This document shows positions 51,661 to 61,392 of a stretch of 64,000 nt of DNA, piece by piece. The position numbers were made by a program, and so were the translations under genes. Below the pieces are notes generated by a model, which saw nothing but the letters and a program-made list of their open reading frames with translations, was not told the origin of the DNA and did no database searches. Each line of letters begins with the position of its first letter. The first letter of the stretch is position 1. This DNA is from Burkholderiales bacterium 70-64 (lineage in GTDB: Bacteria; Pseudomonadota; Gammaproteobacteria; Burkholderiales; Burkholderiaceae_E): the NCBI GenBank assembly GCA_001898645.1, contig MKUQ01000014.1, positions 1-64,000 on the forward strand. Reading direction: 5' to 3'.

Positions 51661-51957
51661 ATGATCCGACTGCAGGGCCGCATGCCCACCGCCGAGGCCA
51701 GCCGCTACCTGACGCGGCTGTGCTACCACTTCGGCCGCAAGATCCGCGTCGAGTACGACGAGCGGCTGGGCCGCGCCGAGTTTCCCTGGGGTGTCTGCCG
51801 CTTCGTCGCCGAGCCCGACGCGCTGCGCTTCGAGTGCGAGGCCGACGACGAGGAGCGGCTCGCGCGCGTGCGCTTCGCGATCGACGAGCACGTGAAGCTG
51901 TTCTCGCGCAAGGCGCCGCTCAGCGTGGCGTGGGAGGCGCCGCACGGGGGAGACTGA
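51661..51957 (+). CDS. DUF2218 domain-containing protein
   Basis: RYLTRLCYHFGRKIRVEYDERLGRAEFPWGVCRFVAEPDALRFECEADDEERLARVRFAIDEHVKLFSRKAPLSVAW. Confidence 0.8.
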   Translation: MIRLQGRMPTAEASRYLTRLCYHFGRKIRVEYDERLGRAEFPWGVCRFVAEPDALRFECEADDEERLARVRFAIDEHVKLFSRKAPLSVAWEAPHGGD

Positions 51958-52048
51958 GCGCGCCGCCGTCCCGCCCGGCGGCACTGCCGGAGTGCCTTCG
52001 CCTGCTCGAAGGCCGGCTCGCGCCGGGACGGCGCCGCTCCGGGTGCGG

Positions 52049-53128
52049 TCAGCCCGCCCGCCGGTACCAGCCCACGCCCTGCACGTCGGTCTCGACGGTG
52101 GCCTCGCCGTGCGCCAGCAGGTGGTTGAGGTGCGCCAGGCACTCGCCGGTGGCCATGTTCATCAGGTGCGGGTCGGTGCGCACGTCGCGCGCGAACAGCG
52201 CGCCGAACAGGTCGACGACGCGCTTCGGCTCGCCGAGCGCCTTGCGCAGGCGCTCCAGCCCGCGCAGGTGGCCGTTCCTGAGCGACTGCAGGCGCGAGTG
52301 CAGCCCGTTGAAGGGCTCGTTGTGCGCCGGCAGCACCAACACGTTGTCGGGTACCAGCTGCTGGATGCGTTCGAGCGACTCGAGCCACTCGCCCAGCGGG
52401 TCGGCGTCGGGCTCGGTGGGGAACACCGAAACGTTGGAGGAGATGCGCGGCAGCACCTGGTCGCCCGAGACGAGCAGGCCGAGGCCGGCGCAGTGCAGGC
52501 TGGCGTGCTCGGGCGAGTGGCCGCTGCCGACCACGACGCGCCACTCGTGCCCGCCGATGGCGATCGTTTCGCCGTCGACGATGCGCCGGTAGCTGTCGGG
52601 CGGGCGATAGACCCCCTTGCCGAAGCTGCCGAAGCGCGCCTTGTACTGCTCGATCGCCTCGTCGTCCCAGCCGGCGCGGCGGTAGAAGGCGACGCCGTCC
52701 TCGGGCGCCTCGCGCCCGGTGTCGGCCACCAGCACGCGGCAGTTCAGGTACTCCAGCCGGGTCATCCACAGCCGGCAGTCGAAGCGGCGCGTGAGCCAGC
52801 CGGCCATGCCGATGTGATCGGGGTGCATGTGGGTGGCGAACACGCGCGTGATCGGGCGCCCGCCAAAGGCCTCGGCGATGAGCTTGTGCCAGGCCGAGGC
52901 GGTCTCGGCCGTCTGCATGCCGGTATCGATGATGGCCCAGCCCGCGCCGTCGTCGATGGCCCACAGGTTGATGTGGGTGAGCGAGAACGGCAGCGGCATG
53001 CGCAGCCACAGCACGCCGGGCGCGATCTCGCGTGCGGTGCCCGGCTCGGGAGCGGGGCCCGCCGGGTAGGTCGGCAGGGCGTTGCGAGCCCCGGCTGGGT
53101 CTGGCGGCCGTGTTTCGGGCGCTTTCAT
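52049..53128 (-). CDS. MBL-fold metallo-hydrolase
   Basis: GWAIIDTGMQTAETASAWHKLI...VFATHMHPDHIGMAGWLTRRFDCRLWMTRLEYL...VVGSGHSPEHASLHCAGLGLLVSGDQVLPRIS. Confidence 0.92.
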   Translation of the reverse strand: MKAPETRPPDPAGARNALPTYPAGPAPEPGTAREIAPGVLWLRMPLPFSLTHINLWAIDDGAGWAIIDTGMQTAETASAWHKLIAEAFGGRPITRVFATHMHPDHIGMAGWLTRRFDCRLWMTRLEYLNCRVLVADTGREAPEDGVAFYRRAGWDDEAIEQYKARFGSFGKGVYRPPDSYRRIVDGETIAIGGHEWRVVVGSGHSPEHASLHCAGLGLLVSGDQVLPRISSNVSVFPTEPDADPLGEWLESLERIQQLVPDNVLVLPAHNEPFNGLHSRLQSLRNGHLRGLERLRKALGEPKRVVDLFGALFARDVRTDPHLMNMATGECLAHLNHLLAHGEATVETDVQGVGWYRRAG

Positions 53129-54429
53129 CCCGCGATAGTCTCACGAGCGGGCGCCGGGCGCATCCCCTGCCGGGCCGGGCCGGTGAAGGCGAAATCGACC
53201 TCCGGCCGGCGTCCGGCGATGAGGTCGGCCAGCGCCTTGCCCGATCCGCAGGCGTGGGTCCAGCCCAGGGTGCCGTGGCCGGTGTTCAGGAACAGGTTGG
53301 CGTAGCGGGTGGCGCCCAGGTAGGGCAGGTTCGACGGCGTGGTCGGGCGCAGCCCGCTCCAGAACTCGGCGCGCGCGGTGTCGGCGGCGCCCGGGAACAG
53401 CGCCTCGAAGCGCCGCACGATGGCCGCGCAGCGCTCCCGGTCGAGCGAGCGGTCGTAGCCGGCCAGCTCCGCGGTGCCGGCGATGCGCAGCCGATCGCCC
53501 AGCCGCGAGAACACCAGCTTGTGCTCGTCGTCGGTGAGCGAGACCTCGTGCGCGCGCGAGGCGTCGAGCACCGGCATGGTCACCGAGTAGCCCTTGGCCG
53601 GGTAGATGTCCAGGCGCAGGCCGAGCGGCGCGGCCAGCCGCGCGCTGAAGCTGCCCAGCGCAAGCACGTGGCAGTCGGCGGCCAGCCGCACGTAGCGGCC
53701 TTCCTCGTCGGTGGCCTCGACGTGCTCGAGCCGGTCGCCGGCCGCGCGCAGGGCGGTGATGGTATGGTTCATCAGGAAGCGCACCCCCTGGGCCCGGCAC
53801 AGCGCGGCCAGCTCGCGCGTGAAGCGGCGCGCATCGCCCGATTCGTCGGCCTCGGTATAGGTGCCGCCCACCAGCCGGCTGCGCGCGAGGCGCAGCGCCG
53901 GCTCGATGGCCACCGCCTCGTCGGCCGAGACGATGCGCCGGTCGCAGCCGAACTCGCGCATCAGGCGGGCCGGCTCGTGCGCCGCCTCGAACTCCGCCGC
54001 GTCGGTGTAGAAGTGCAGGATGCCGCGCGTGCGCGCCTCGTAGGCGATGCCGGTGTCGCGGCGCAGCGCCTGCAGCGTGGCGCGGCTGTACAGCCCCAGC
54101 CGCACCAGCTGCTCGATGTTGTGGCGCGCGCGCGCCGGCGTGCACTGGCGCAGGAACGCCAGGCTCCACAGCCACTGGTGCAGGTCGGCGCGCAGGTGGA
54201 AGCGCAGCGGCGCGTCGCGGCGCCCCAGCCAGCGCAGCAGCTTGAGCGGCGCCGACGGATTGGCCCACGGCTCGGCGTGGCTGACCGAGATCTGCCCGCC
54301 GTTGGCGAAGCTGGTCTCGCAGGCCGCCTGCGGCCGCCGGTCGATCACCGTGACCTCGCAGCCCAGGCGGTTGAGGAACCATGCGCAGGCGACCCCGACG
54401 ACGCCGGCGCCCAGGACGTTGACTCGCAT
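53125..54429 (-). CDS. dadA: D-amino acid dehydrogenase
   Basis: MRVNVLGAGVVGVACAWFLNRLGCEVTVIDRRPQAACETSFANGGQISVSHAEPWANPSAPLKLLRWLGRRDAPL... Confidence 0.92.
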   Translation of the reverse strand: MRVNVLGAGVVGVACAWFLNRLGCEVTVIDRRPQAACETSFANGGQISVSHAEPWANPSAPLKLLRWLGRRDAPLRFHLRADLHQWLWSLAFLRQCTPARARHNIEQLVRLGLYSRATLQALRRDTGIAYEARTRGILHFYTDAAEFEAAHEPARLMREFGCDRRIVSADEAVAIEPALRLARSRLVGGTYTEADESGDARRFTRELAALCRAQGVRFLMNHTITALRAAGDRLEHVEATDEEGRYVRLAADCHVLALGSFSARLAAPLGLRLDIYPAKGYSVTMPVLDASRAHEVSLTDDEHKLVFSRLGDRLRIAGTAELAGYDRSLDRERCAAIVRRFEALFPGAADTARAEFWSGLRPTTPSNLPYLGATRYANLFLNTGHGTLGWTHACGSGKALADLIAGRRPEVDFAFTGPARQGMRPAPARETIAG

Positions 54430-54438
54430 GCGGACCCC

Positions 54439-55083
54439 TCAGGCGAGCGCCGCCAGCGCCGCCTCGTAGCGCCCCTCGAACTCCCTGTGGCTCTGCGCCG
54501 TGACGCCGAGGTCGCGCAGCAGCCCGTTGCGCAGGCCGTAGATCCAGCCGTGCACCGACAGCGCCTGGCCGCGCTCCCAGGCGTCGCGCACGATGGTGGT
54601 CCGGCACACGTTGCGCACCTGCTCGATCACGTTGAGCTCGCACAGCCGGTCGAGCTTGTGCGACTCGTGGTACAGCGGGCGGATGCGCGCCTCGTGGTGC
54701 TCGGTGATGTCCTTGACGTGGCCGAGCCAGTTGTCGGCCAGGCCGATGCGCTCCTGGCGCAGCGACGCGCGCACCCCGCTGCACCCGTAGTGGCCGACCA
54801 CCATGATGTGCTCGACCTTGAGCAGGTCGACGGCGAACTGCATCACCGACAGGCAGTTCAGGTCGGTGTGCACCACCACGTTGGCGATGTTGCGATGGAC
54901 GAAGACCTCGCCCGGCGGCAGGCCGATGATCTCGTTGGCCGGCACCCGGCTGTCGGAACAGCCGATCCACAGGTAGCGCGGCGTCTGTTGCTGCGACAGG
55001 CGCTCGAAGAAGTCCGGGTCGTCGCGGCGCACGCGTTCGGCCCACGCCTTGTTGCTTTCGAAGAGGTGCTGCAGGACGCGCAT
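54439..55083 (-). CDS. can: Beta-class carbonic anhydrase
   Basis: QTPRYLWIGCSDSRVPANEIIGLPPGEVFVHRNIANVVVHTDLNCLSVMQFAVDLLKVEHIMVVGHYGCSGVRA. Confidence 0.96.
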   Translation of the reverse strand: MRVLQHLFESNKAWAERVRRDDPDFFERLSQQQTPRYLWIGCSDSRVPANEIIGLPPGEVFVHRNIANVVVHTDLNCLSVMQFAVDLLKVEHIMVVGHYGCSGVRASLRQERIGLADNWLGHVKDITEHHEARIRPLYHESHKLDRLCELNVIEQVRNVCRTTIVRDAWERGQALSVHGWIYGLRNGLLRDLGVTAQSHREFEGRYEAALAALA

Positions 55084-55176
55084 GCGGTCATCCGGTCGGC
55101 GGGTCGTCGATGCGCAATTATCACCCCGCCGGGCCGCGGCGAGGAGACGACCGCAGGGTCGTAGCGTGAACAGGCC

Positions 55177-55668
55177 CTAGCCGGATTCCACGAAGTTCAG
55201 CGGCAGGGCGGTGGTGTACTTGAGCTGCTCCATGGCGAAGCTGGAGCTGACGTCGGTCAGCTCGGCCACGCGGATCAGCTCCTTGTAGACCGCGTCGTAG
55301 CCGGCGATGTCGGGCACCACCACGCGCAGCAGGTAGTCGATGTCGCCGCTCATGCGGTAGAACTCGACCACCTCGGGGATGCGGGCCACGCCGCGCGCGA
55401 AGCGTTCCAGCCATGCCGGGTTGTGCTGGCTGGTCTTCACCGACACGAACACGGTGACCCCGACGTTGAGCCGCGCCGCATCGAGCAGCACCACCTGCTT
55501 GCGGATCACGCCGGCGTCGCGCAGCTTCTGGATGCGCCGCCAGCACGGCGTGGGCGAGAGGTTGACCCGGGCGGCCAGCTCGGCGATCGGCAGCGAGGCG
55601 TCGTCCTGCAGCAGCTGCAGCAGCTTGCGATCGATCCGGTCGAGCTTCAGGCCGCCGCCGCGGGTCAT
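55177..55668 (-). CDS. Lrp/AsnC-family transcriptional regulator
   Basis: LDRIDRKLLQLLQDDASLPIAELAARVNLSPTPCWRRIQKLRDAGVIRKQVVLLD. Confidence 0.95.
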   Translation of the reverse strand: MTRGGGLKLDRIDRKLLQLLQDDASLPIAELAARVNLSPTPCWRRIQKLRDAGVIRKQVVLLDAARLNVGVTVFVSVKTSQHNPAWLERFARGVARIPEVVEFYRMSGDIDYLLRVVVPDIAGYDAVYKELIRVAELTDVSSSFAMEQLKYTTALPLNFVESG

Positions 55669-55670
55669 GA

Positions 55671-56618
55671 TCAGAGCGTTTCGCAGGTCTTGCGGATCGC
55701 CTCGAGCGCGTACCAGGGAGTCTGCGTCGGGATCGTGCAGCCCGGCGAGAGGATGAAGCGCTCGCGGCCGATCTGGCGCACGCAGTCGTGGATCTCCTCG
55801 CGCAGCTCGGGCAGCGACCTCTCGACGATCGTCGATTCGTCGATGCCGCCCATCAGGCACTTGGGCGTCATGGCGCGCAGCTGCGCGAGCGACGGATTGC
55901 CCGGCAGCCGGTCGGAGACGCTGATCACCTCGACCGGGTAGTCGATGACGCGCGAGACGTCGAGGTCTGTGCCGTGGATGTGCAGCGCCCGCGTCATGCC
56001 CGCCATCGCCTCGAGCATGCGCAGCTCGAAGGGGCGGAAGAACTCGCGGAAGATCCGCTCGTCGATGCCGCGCGAATGCGGCGGCTTGATGGCGCTGTTG
56101 ACCGAGAAGAAGACGGCGTCGCAGCCCGCCTCGCGCACCGCCCCCATGTACTCTTCCATGGTCTCGCACACCGCCTCGAGCATGGCGAGCGACTCGCGCG
56201 GGTGCTCGAACACCAGGTGCGCCTTGGTGTAGCCGACCCGGCGCATCACCTGCTGGAAGGGGTCGAAGGTGGTGAGCATGATCGGCATGTCGGGGCCGAA
56301 CTCCGCGCGCAGCAGGCGGATGCACTTGAGCTCTTCGCGGAAGCTCTCCCGCGTCATCGGCTCGCGCGCGAAGCGGCGCATCTCGGCAGGCCCGGTGAGC
56401 GTCTCGACGCCGTCCGGCAGCGGGTAGCGGAAGTCGTTGACGATCTTGCAGATGTCCCAGTCGTTGTCGTGCACGAAGCGGGCATGCCGCATGGCGTGCT
56501 CGGTGCCGCCCAGGTGGTCGCTCGCGAAGTGCACCCACGCCGTGCACGGCGGCCGGTCGACGGGCCCGCCGGCGACCGCGGCCTCGAAGCGCTGCCTCTT
56601 TGTGAGGGGTGCGCTCAT
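55671..56618 (-). CDS. Uroporphyrinogen decarboxylase (URO-D) family protein
   Basis: TKRQRFEAAVAGGPVDRPPCTAWVHF...GCDAVFFSVNSAI...HIHGTDLDVSRVIDYPVEVISVSDRL...RFILSPGCTIPTQTP. Confidence 0.8.
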   Translation of the reverse strand: MSAPLTKRQRFEAAVAGGPVDRPPCTAWVHFASDHLGGTEHAMRHARFVHDNDWDICKIVNDFRYPLPDGVETLTGPAEMRRFAREPMTRESFREELKCIRLLRAEFGPDMPIMLTTFDPFQQVMRRVGYTKAHLVFEHPRESLAMLEAVCETMEEYMGAVREAGCDAVFFSVNSAIKPPHSRGIDERIFREFFRPFELRMLEAMAGMTRALHIHGTDLDVSRVIDYPVEVISVSDRLPGNPSLAQLRAMTPKCLMGGIDESTIVERSLPELREEIHDCVRQIGRERFILSPGCTIPTQTPWYALEAIRKTCETL

Positions 56619-57616
56619 TGGATCTTGGCTCCCGAGAACTTGACCACCTCGGCCCACTTCCTGATCTCGGCATCCAGGTGCCTGGCCAGCTTGTCCGGCG
56701 TGCCGCCGATCGGCTCCATGCCCATGCCGATGAGCCGCTGGCGCACCGGCGGGTCGGCCAGGATCTGGTTGATCGTGGCGTTGAGCCGGGTGATCACCTC
56801 GTGCGGGGAGCCCTTGGGCAGCAGCATGGCGAACCAGGTCGACGACTCGATGTCCTTCATGCCGAGCTCGGCCATGGTCGGGACGTCGGGCAGCACCGAG
56901 GAGCGGTGCTCGGCCAGCACCGCGAGCGCCTTGACCTGCCCCGCCTTCACGTAGGGCGCGGCCCCGGTGACGAGGTGGAACATCAGCTGCGTCTGGTTGG
57001 CGAGCAGGTCGGAGGTGGCCTGGCCGGCCGAGTTGTAGGGGATGTGGACCATGTAGATGCCGGTGCTCTTCTTGAACAGCTCGGCGGCCAGGTGCATGGA
57101 GCTGCCGTTGCCGGTCGATCCGTAGTTCAGCGTGCCGGGCGCCTTCTTCGCGAGCGCGATGAACTTGCCGAGCGTATCGACGCCCAGCGCGTTGTTGACG
57201 ACCAGCACGTTGGGGACGGCGCCGATCAGCACCACCGGGTCGAAGTCCTTCTGCGGATCGAAGGGGATGCGGGAATACAGGCTGATGTTGGTCGCCAGCG
57301 TGCCGGCCCAGGAGAACAGGATGGTGTTGCCGTCGGGCGCCGATTGCGCGGCCGCGGCCGCACCGATGTTGCCGTTGGCGCCGCCGCGGTTCTCCACCAC
57401 GAAGGACTGGCCGAGGCGCTTGGTGAGCTCGTCGGCGAGCACCCGCGCGATGGGGTCGGCCGTGCCGCCGCCGCCGCCCGAGGGCACGATGATGCGCACG
57501 GGCTTGGTCGGCCAGTCGGCGGCCGTCGCCGGCTGGGGGGCGGTCACGGCGAGCAGCGCCGCCGCGGCGCCTGCGAGCAGGCCCAGCAGGCGCGAGGAGA
57601 AGCGGGTGAATGACAT
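56615..57616 (-). CDS. Tripartite tricarboxylate transporter (Bug) substrate-binding protein
   Basis: WPTKPVRIIVPSGGGGGTADPIARVLADELTKRLGQSFVVENRGGANGNIGAAAAAQSAPDG. Confidence 0.95.
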   Translation of the reverse strand: MSFTRFSSRLLGLLAGAAAALLAVTAPQPATAADWPTKPVRIIVPSGGGGGTADPIARVLADELTKRLGQSFVVENRGGANGNIGAAAAAQSAPDGNTILFSWAGTLATNISLYSRIPFDPQKDFDPVVLIGAVPNVLVVNNALGVDTLGKFIALAKKAPGTLNYGSTGNGSSMHLAAELFKKSTGIYMVHIPYNSAGQATSDLLANQTQLMFHLVTGAAPYVKAGQVKALAVLAEHRSSVLPDVPTMAELGMKDIESSTWFAMLLPKGSPHEVITRLNATINQILADPPVRQRLIGMGMEPIGGTPDKLARHLDAEIRKWAEVVKFSGAKIQ

Positions 57617-57713
57617 GCGTGGCTCCGGTGGTACGGGAATGGGGCGGTTCTAGGAATGGGGCGATTTTAGGCTCGTCCGGACGGCGATCGACGCGGTAGG
57701 GGAACGCGGCCGC

Positions 57714-58814
57714 TCATCCGGCACAGGCGCCCGCCGCGGGCAGCGCCCACGGCAGGGGGCGGCCTTCCTCGGCGCAGGCGCGCACCGCGGGCAGGGCCGA
57801 GTGCAGGTCGATCCCGCGTTCGGCCAGCCAGCGGTCGTCGTAGTAGCTCTGGAGGTAGCGCTCGCCGCTGTCGCACAGGATGGTGACGATCGAGCCGCGC
57901 TCGCCGGCCCGGTGCATCCGGTGCGCCAGGTGCAGCGCCCCGATGAAGTTGGTGCCGGTCGAGCCGCCGCAGCGGCGCCCCAGCACCTGGTGCAGGTAGT
58001 GGATGGCGGCCAGCGAGGCGATGTCGGGGATCTTCAGCATGCCGTCGATGGCGCCCGGCATGAACGAGCGCTCGACGCGGGGCCGGCCGATGCCCTCGAT
58101 CATCGAGCCGGCCTGCAACTGCAGCGAGGTGTCGCCGCTCGCATAGGCGTCGAAGAAGACCGAGTTGTCGGGATCGGTCGCGCATACGCGGGTATCGAAG
58201 CAGCGATAGCGGATGAAGCGGCCGATGGTGGCGGTGGTGCCGCCCGTGCCGCAGCTGCACACGACCCATTTCGGGACCGGGTGGGGCTCCTGCGTCATCT
58301 GGGCGAAGATCGACTCGGCGATGTTGTTGTTGCTGCGCCAGTCGGTGGCGCGTTCCGCGTAGGTGAACTGGTCCATGTAGTGGCCGCCCAGCTCGCGCGC
58401 CAGCCGCTCGGCCTCGCCGTAGACCGCGCCCGGATGCTTCACCAGGTGGCAGCGCCCGCCGTAGAACTGGATCGCCGCGATCTTCTCCGGCGAGGTCGTC
58501 TCGGGCATGACGGCGATGAAGGGCAGCCCGAGCAGCCGGGCGAAATAGGCCTCGGAGACCGCCGTGGAGCCCGAGGAGGCCTCGATCACCGTGCTCTCCT
58601 TGTGCAGCCAGCCGTTGCACAGCGCGTACAGGAACAGCGAGCGCGCCAGCCGGTGCTTCAGGCTGCCGGTCGGGTGGCTCGATTCGTCCTTGAGGTACAG
58701 CTCGACGCCCGGGGTGGCGGGCAGCGGCACCGGGATCAGGTGCGTGTCGGCCGAGCGGTTGAAGTCGGCCTCGATCTTGCGGACGGCCTGGGCTTCCCAG
58801 CTTCTCGGGTGCAT
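57714..58814 (-). CDS. PLP-dependent cysteine synthase-family protein (L-cysteine desulfidase/Cds1-like)
   Basis: [33 protein letters not shown]...[36 protein letters not shown]. Confidence 0.85.
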   Translation of the reverse strand: MHPRSWEAQAVRKIEADFNRSADTHLIPVPLPATPGVELYLKDESSHPTGSLKHRLARSLFLYALCNGWLHKESTVIEASSGSTAVSEAYFARLLGLPFIAVMPETTSPEKIAAIQFYGGRCHLVKHPGAVYGEAERLARELGGHYMDQFTYAERATDWRSNNNIAESIFAQMTQEPHPVPKWVVCSCGTGGTTATIGRFIRYRCFDTRVCATDPDNSVFFDAYASGDTSLQLQAGSMIEGIGRPRVERSFMPGAIDGMLKIPDIASLAAIHYLHQVLGRRCGGSTGTNFIGALHLAHRMHRAGERGSIVTILCDSGERYLQSYYDDRWLAERGIDLHSALPAVRACAEEGRPLPWALPAAGACAG

Positions 58815-59037
58815 GCTCAGAGTCCGTCTGCGCAGGGCGCGGCGACGGGAGGTCGTTCGCGGGGGGTCATGGGAGTCCTTTCCGAGGTCGGCCTGCCATT
58901 GTCCGCTATCGTGAGGAGAAATTTGGTGCGAATTCGGCCCTGTATCGGTCGATTCGTGGCAGATCATGCTCGCGAAGAGACCTCTTCGAGGAAAAATAAT
59001 CCAGCCGTGTGACCTTCGCGGTGCGGCGCCCGCCGGA

Positions 59038-59937
59038 TCAGGCCTTCGGCGGCGTCTCGCCCCGGGCCGGCTGCCCGGTGATGTGCAGCAGCAGCGCGCT
59101 GGTGTCCAGGTGCCCGAGCCCTGCCAGGCGCGCGCCCTGCAGCTGGCTGCGCACCAGCGCGCCGAGCGGCACCGGCCGGTCGACCTGCTCGGCCAGCGCG
59201 AGGAAGTAGCGCAGGTCCTTGTCCATCAGCTCGAGCCGGAACTGCGGCGCGAAGTCGTGCGCGATCATCTTGGGGATCTTCGAATGGGTCAGCCGCGAGC
59301 CGGCAGCGCCCTCGCACAGGATCTGCCGCGCCGCCTCGGGATCGACATGGGCGGCCTGGGCGACGGCCATGGCCTCGGCGATGGCGGCCGTGAGCACGCC
59401 CGAGAGCATGTTGTTGATCAGCTTCATCGTGGCGCCGGCGCCGCTGTGCCCCATGTGCACGGTCATGCGGCCCATCGCCTCGAGCAGGGGGCGCGCGAGC
59501 TCGAGCGCCGGGAGCTCGCCGCCCACCATGAACACCAGCTCGCGGCTGCGCGCCTGCGCGATGCTGCCCGCGACCGGCGCATCGAGATGGAACAGGCCGC
59601 GGCGATGCGCCTCCGCCGCCACGGTGCGCGTGAGCGCCGGGGAATTGGTGCTCGCATCGACGATCACGGTGCCCGGCGCGGCGCGCGCCACGACGCCGTC
59701 GGGCGCCAGCATGACGGCGCGCGTCGCGTTGTCGTCGGAGACCATCGACACCACGAAACGGGCGCCCTCCACCGCCTCGGCGATCGATGCGCAGACGACG
59801 GCGCCGCGCGCGCCCAGCGCCTGCGCGCGTTCCGCATGGCGGTTGTAGACGCGCAGCGCAATGCCGGCATCGAGCAGGTTCGCGGCCATCGGTGCGCCCA
59901 TTGCGCCCAGGCCGATGAAAGCGACGGAAACACTCAT
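59038..59937 (-). CDS. NAD(P)-dependent oxidoreductase, 3-hydroxyisobutyrate dehydrogenase family
   Basis: [30 protein letters not shown]...[16 protein letters not shown]. Confidence 0.92.
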   Translation of the reverse strand: MSVSVAFIGLGAMGAPMAANLLDAGIALRVYNRHAERAQALGARGAVVCASIAEAVEGARFVVSMVSDDNATRAVMLAPDGVVARAAPGTVIVDASTNSPALTRTVAAEAHRRGLFHLDAPVAGSIAQARSRELVFMVGGELPALELARPLLEAMGRMTVHMGHSGAGATMKLINNMLSGVLTAAIAEAMAVAQAAHVDPEAARQILCEGAAGSRLTHSKIPKMIAHDFAPQFRLELMDKDLRYFLALAEQVDRPVPLGALVRSQLQGARLAGLGHLDTSALLLHITGQPARGETPPKA

Positions 59938-60031
59938 TGCGGATCCTCCGTTTCATGGCACGTCGCCGCGGAGGCGACGATCCTTGCATATAGGTTACCC
60001 TTGCGCGAAATCCGCTTTGGTGGAGTGTGCC

Positions 60032-60607
60032 GTGACCGTCCTCGTGCTGGGCCTCGTCCTGTTCCTGGGCATGCACTCGGTGCGCATCGTGGCCGACGAC
60101 TGGCGCGGCGCGCGCGTCGCGGCCATGGGCCTGGGGCCGTGGAAGGGGCTGTACTCGCTCGTCTCGCTGGTCGGCCTGGTGCTGATCGTGTGGGGCTTCG
60201 GGTTGACCCGCCAGGCGCCGGTCGACCTGTGGCATCCGCCGGCCTGGACGCGCCACCTGGCGTCGCTGCTCACCTGGATCGCCTTCGTGCTCATCGTCGC
60301 CGCCTACGTGCCGCGCAGCCGCCTGCGCGCGGCGATCGGCCATCCCATGGTGGCGGGGGTGAAGCTGTGGGCGCTGGCACACCTGCTGTCCAACGGCCGG
60401 CTGGCCGACGTCGTCCTGTTCGGCGCGTTCCTCCTGTGGGCCGTGCTCGACTTCCGTTCGGCGCGCCGGCGCGATCGCGTCTCGGGAGCGCCGGCGCGCG
60501 CCGGCCTGTGGGCCAACGACCTGGTCACCGTGGTCGTCGGCACCGTGGCCTGGTACGTGTTCGCGATGTACCTGCACCAGCCGCTGATCGGCGTGCGGCC
60601 GGTCTGA
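60032..60607 (+). CDS. NnrU family protein (GTG start)
   Basis: VLGLVLFLGMHSVRIVADDWR...GPWKGLYSLVSLVGLVLIVWGFG...HLLSNGRLADVVLFGAFLLWAVLDF. Confidence 0.85.
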   Translation: MTVLVLGLVLFLGMHSVRIVADDWRGARVAAMGLGPWKGLYSLVSLVGLVLIVWGFGLTRQAPVDLWHPPAWTRHLASLLTWIAFVLIVAAYVPRSRLRAAIGHPMVAGVKLWALAHLLSNGRLADVVLFGAFLLWAVLDFRSARRRDRVSGAPARAGLWANDLVTVVVGTVAWYVFAMYLHQPLIGVRPV

Positions 60608-60785
60608 GCCGGCGGCCCGTGTGGTGCCCCTCGGCGCCGGGCCGCCCCGCAGCGCCGGGTCGCTTCCCGATGCCGCCGCCTTGACGCCGGCTCCCGGCGT
60701 TGCGACGATCCTCATCAGGCCGCGCGGTGCGCCCCCGGAGGGCCCTCCCGGCGCGGGGTGATCACCTTTCGACAGGAGCACGACC

Positions 60786-61310
60786 ATGGCGAAACCCGCC
60801 CCCAGTCCGGCCGATCTGATGAAGCTGCATGGCGAAGCGATCCAGCGCGGCGGCGCCGCGGCGCGCACCGCTCTCGAAGGCATCGGCAAGCTTGCGGCGC
60901 TGAACATCGATACTGCGCGCGCCTCGCTCGAGGAATCGACCGAGCAGATCCGGGCCTTGCTATCGGCGCGCGACGTGGGCACGCTCACCGACCTGGTCAG
61001 CAGCTTCGCCAAGCTCTCGCCGGAGAAGGTGAACGCGTACGTGAACGCCGTCTACGCCATCTCGAGCGAGACCGGGGCCGAGCTGCGGGCCATGCTGGAG
61101 CAGCAGGTCAACGAGGCCAATGCCCAGCTCACCGCGACGGTGGAGACGCTCGCGCAGTCGGCCCCGTCCGGCGCCGATGGAACCCTCGATTTCATCACCA
61201 AGTCGATCGATGCGGCGAGGTCGGCGTACGAGCAGATGCAGTCGGCCACCCGGCAGTACGCCGAGGCCGCGGCGGCGCCGGCGGGCGCCACCGGCAGGAA
61301 GAAGCGCTGA
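60786..61310 (+). CDS. Phasin family protein
   Basis: 174-aa helical protein with ALEGIGKLAALNIDTARASLEESTEQIRALLSARDVGTLTDLVSSFAKLSPEKVNAYVNAVYAISSETGAEL. Confidence 0.85.
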   Translation: MAKPAPSPADLMKLHGEAIQRGGAAARTALEGIGKLAALNIDTARASLEESTEQIRALLSARDVGTLTDLVSSFAKLSPEKVNAYVNAVYAISSETGAELRAMLEQQVNEANAQLTATVETLAQSAPSGADGTLDFITKSIDAARSAYEQMQSATRQYAEAAAAPAGATGRKKR

Positions 61311-61392
61311 CGCGCGGCGCACGGTGCAGCGGGCGGGAGGAAGCGGGGCGTTTCCTCCAACGGGGACGAAGCTTCGCGTAAGATCGGCCGCC

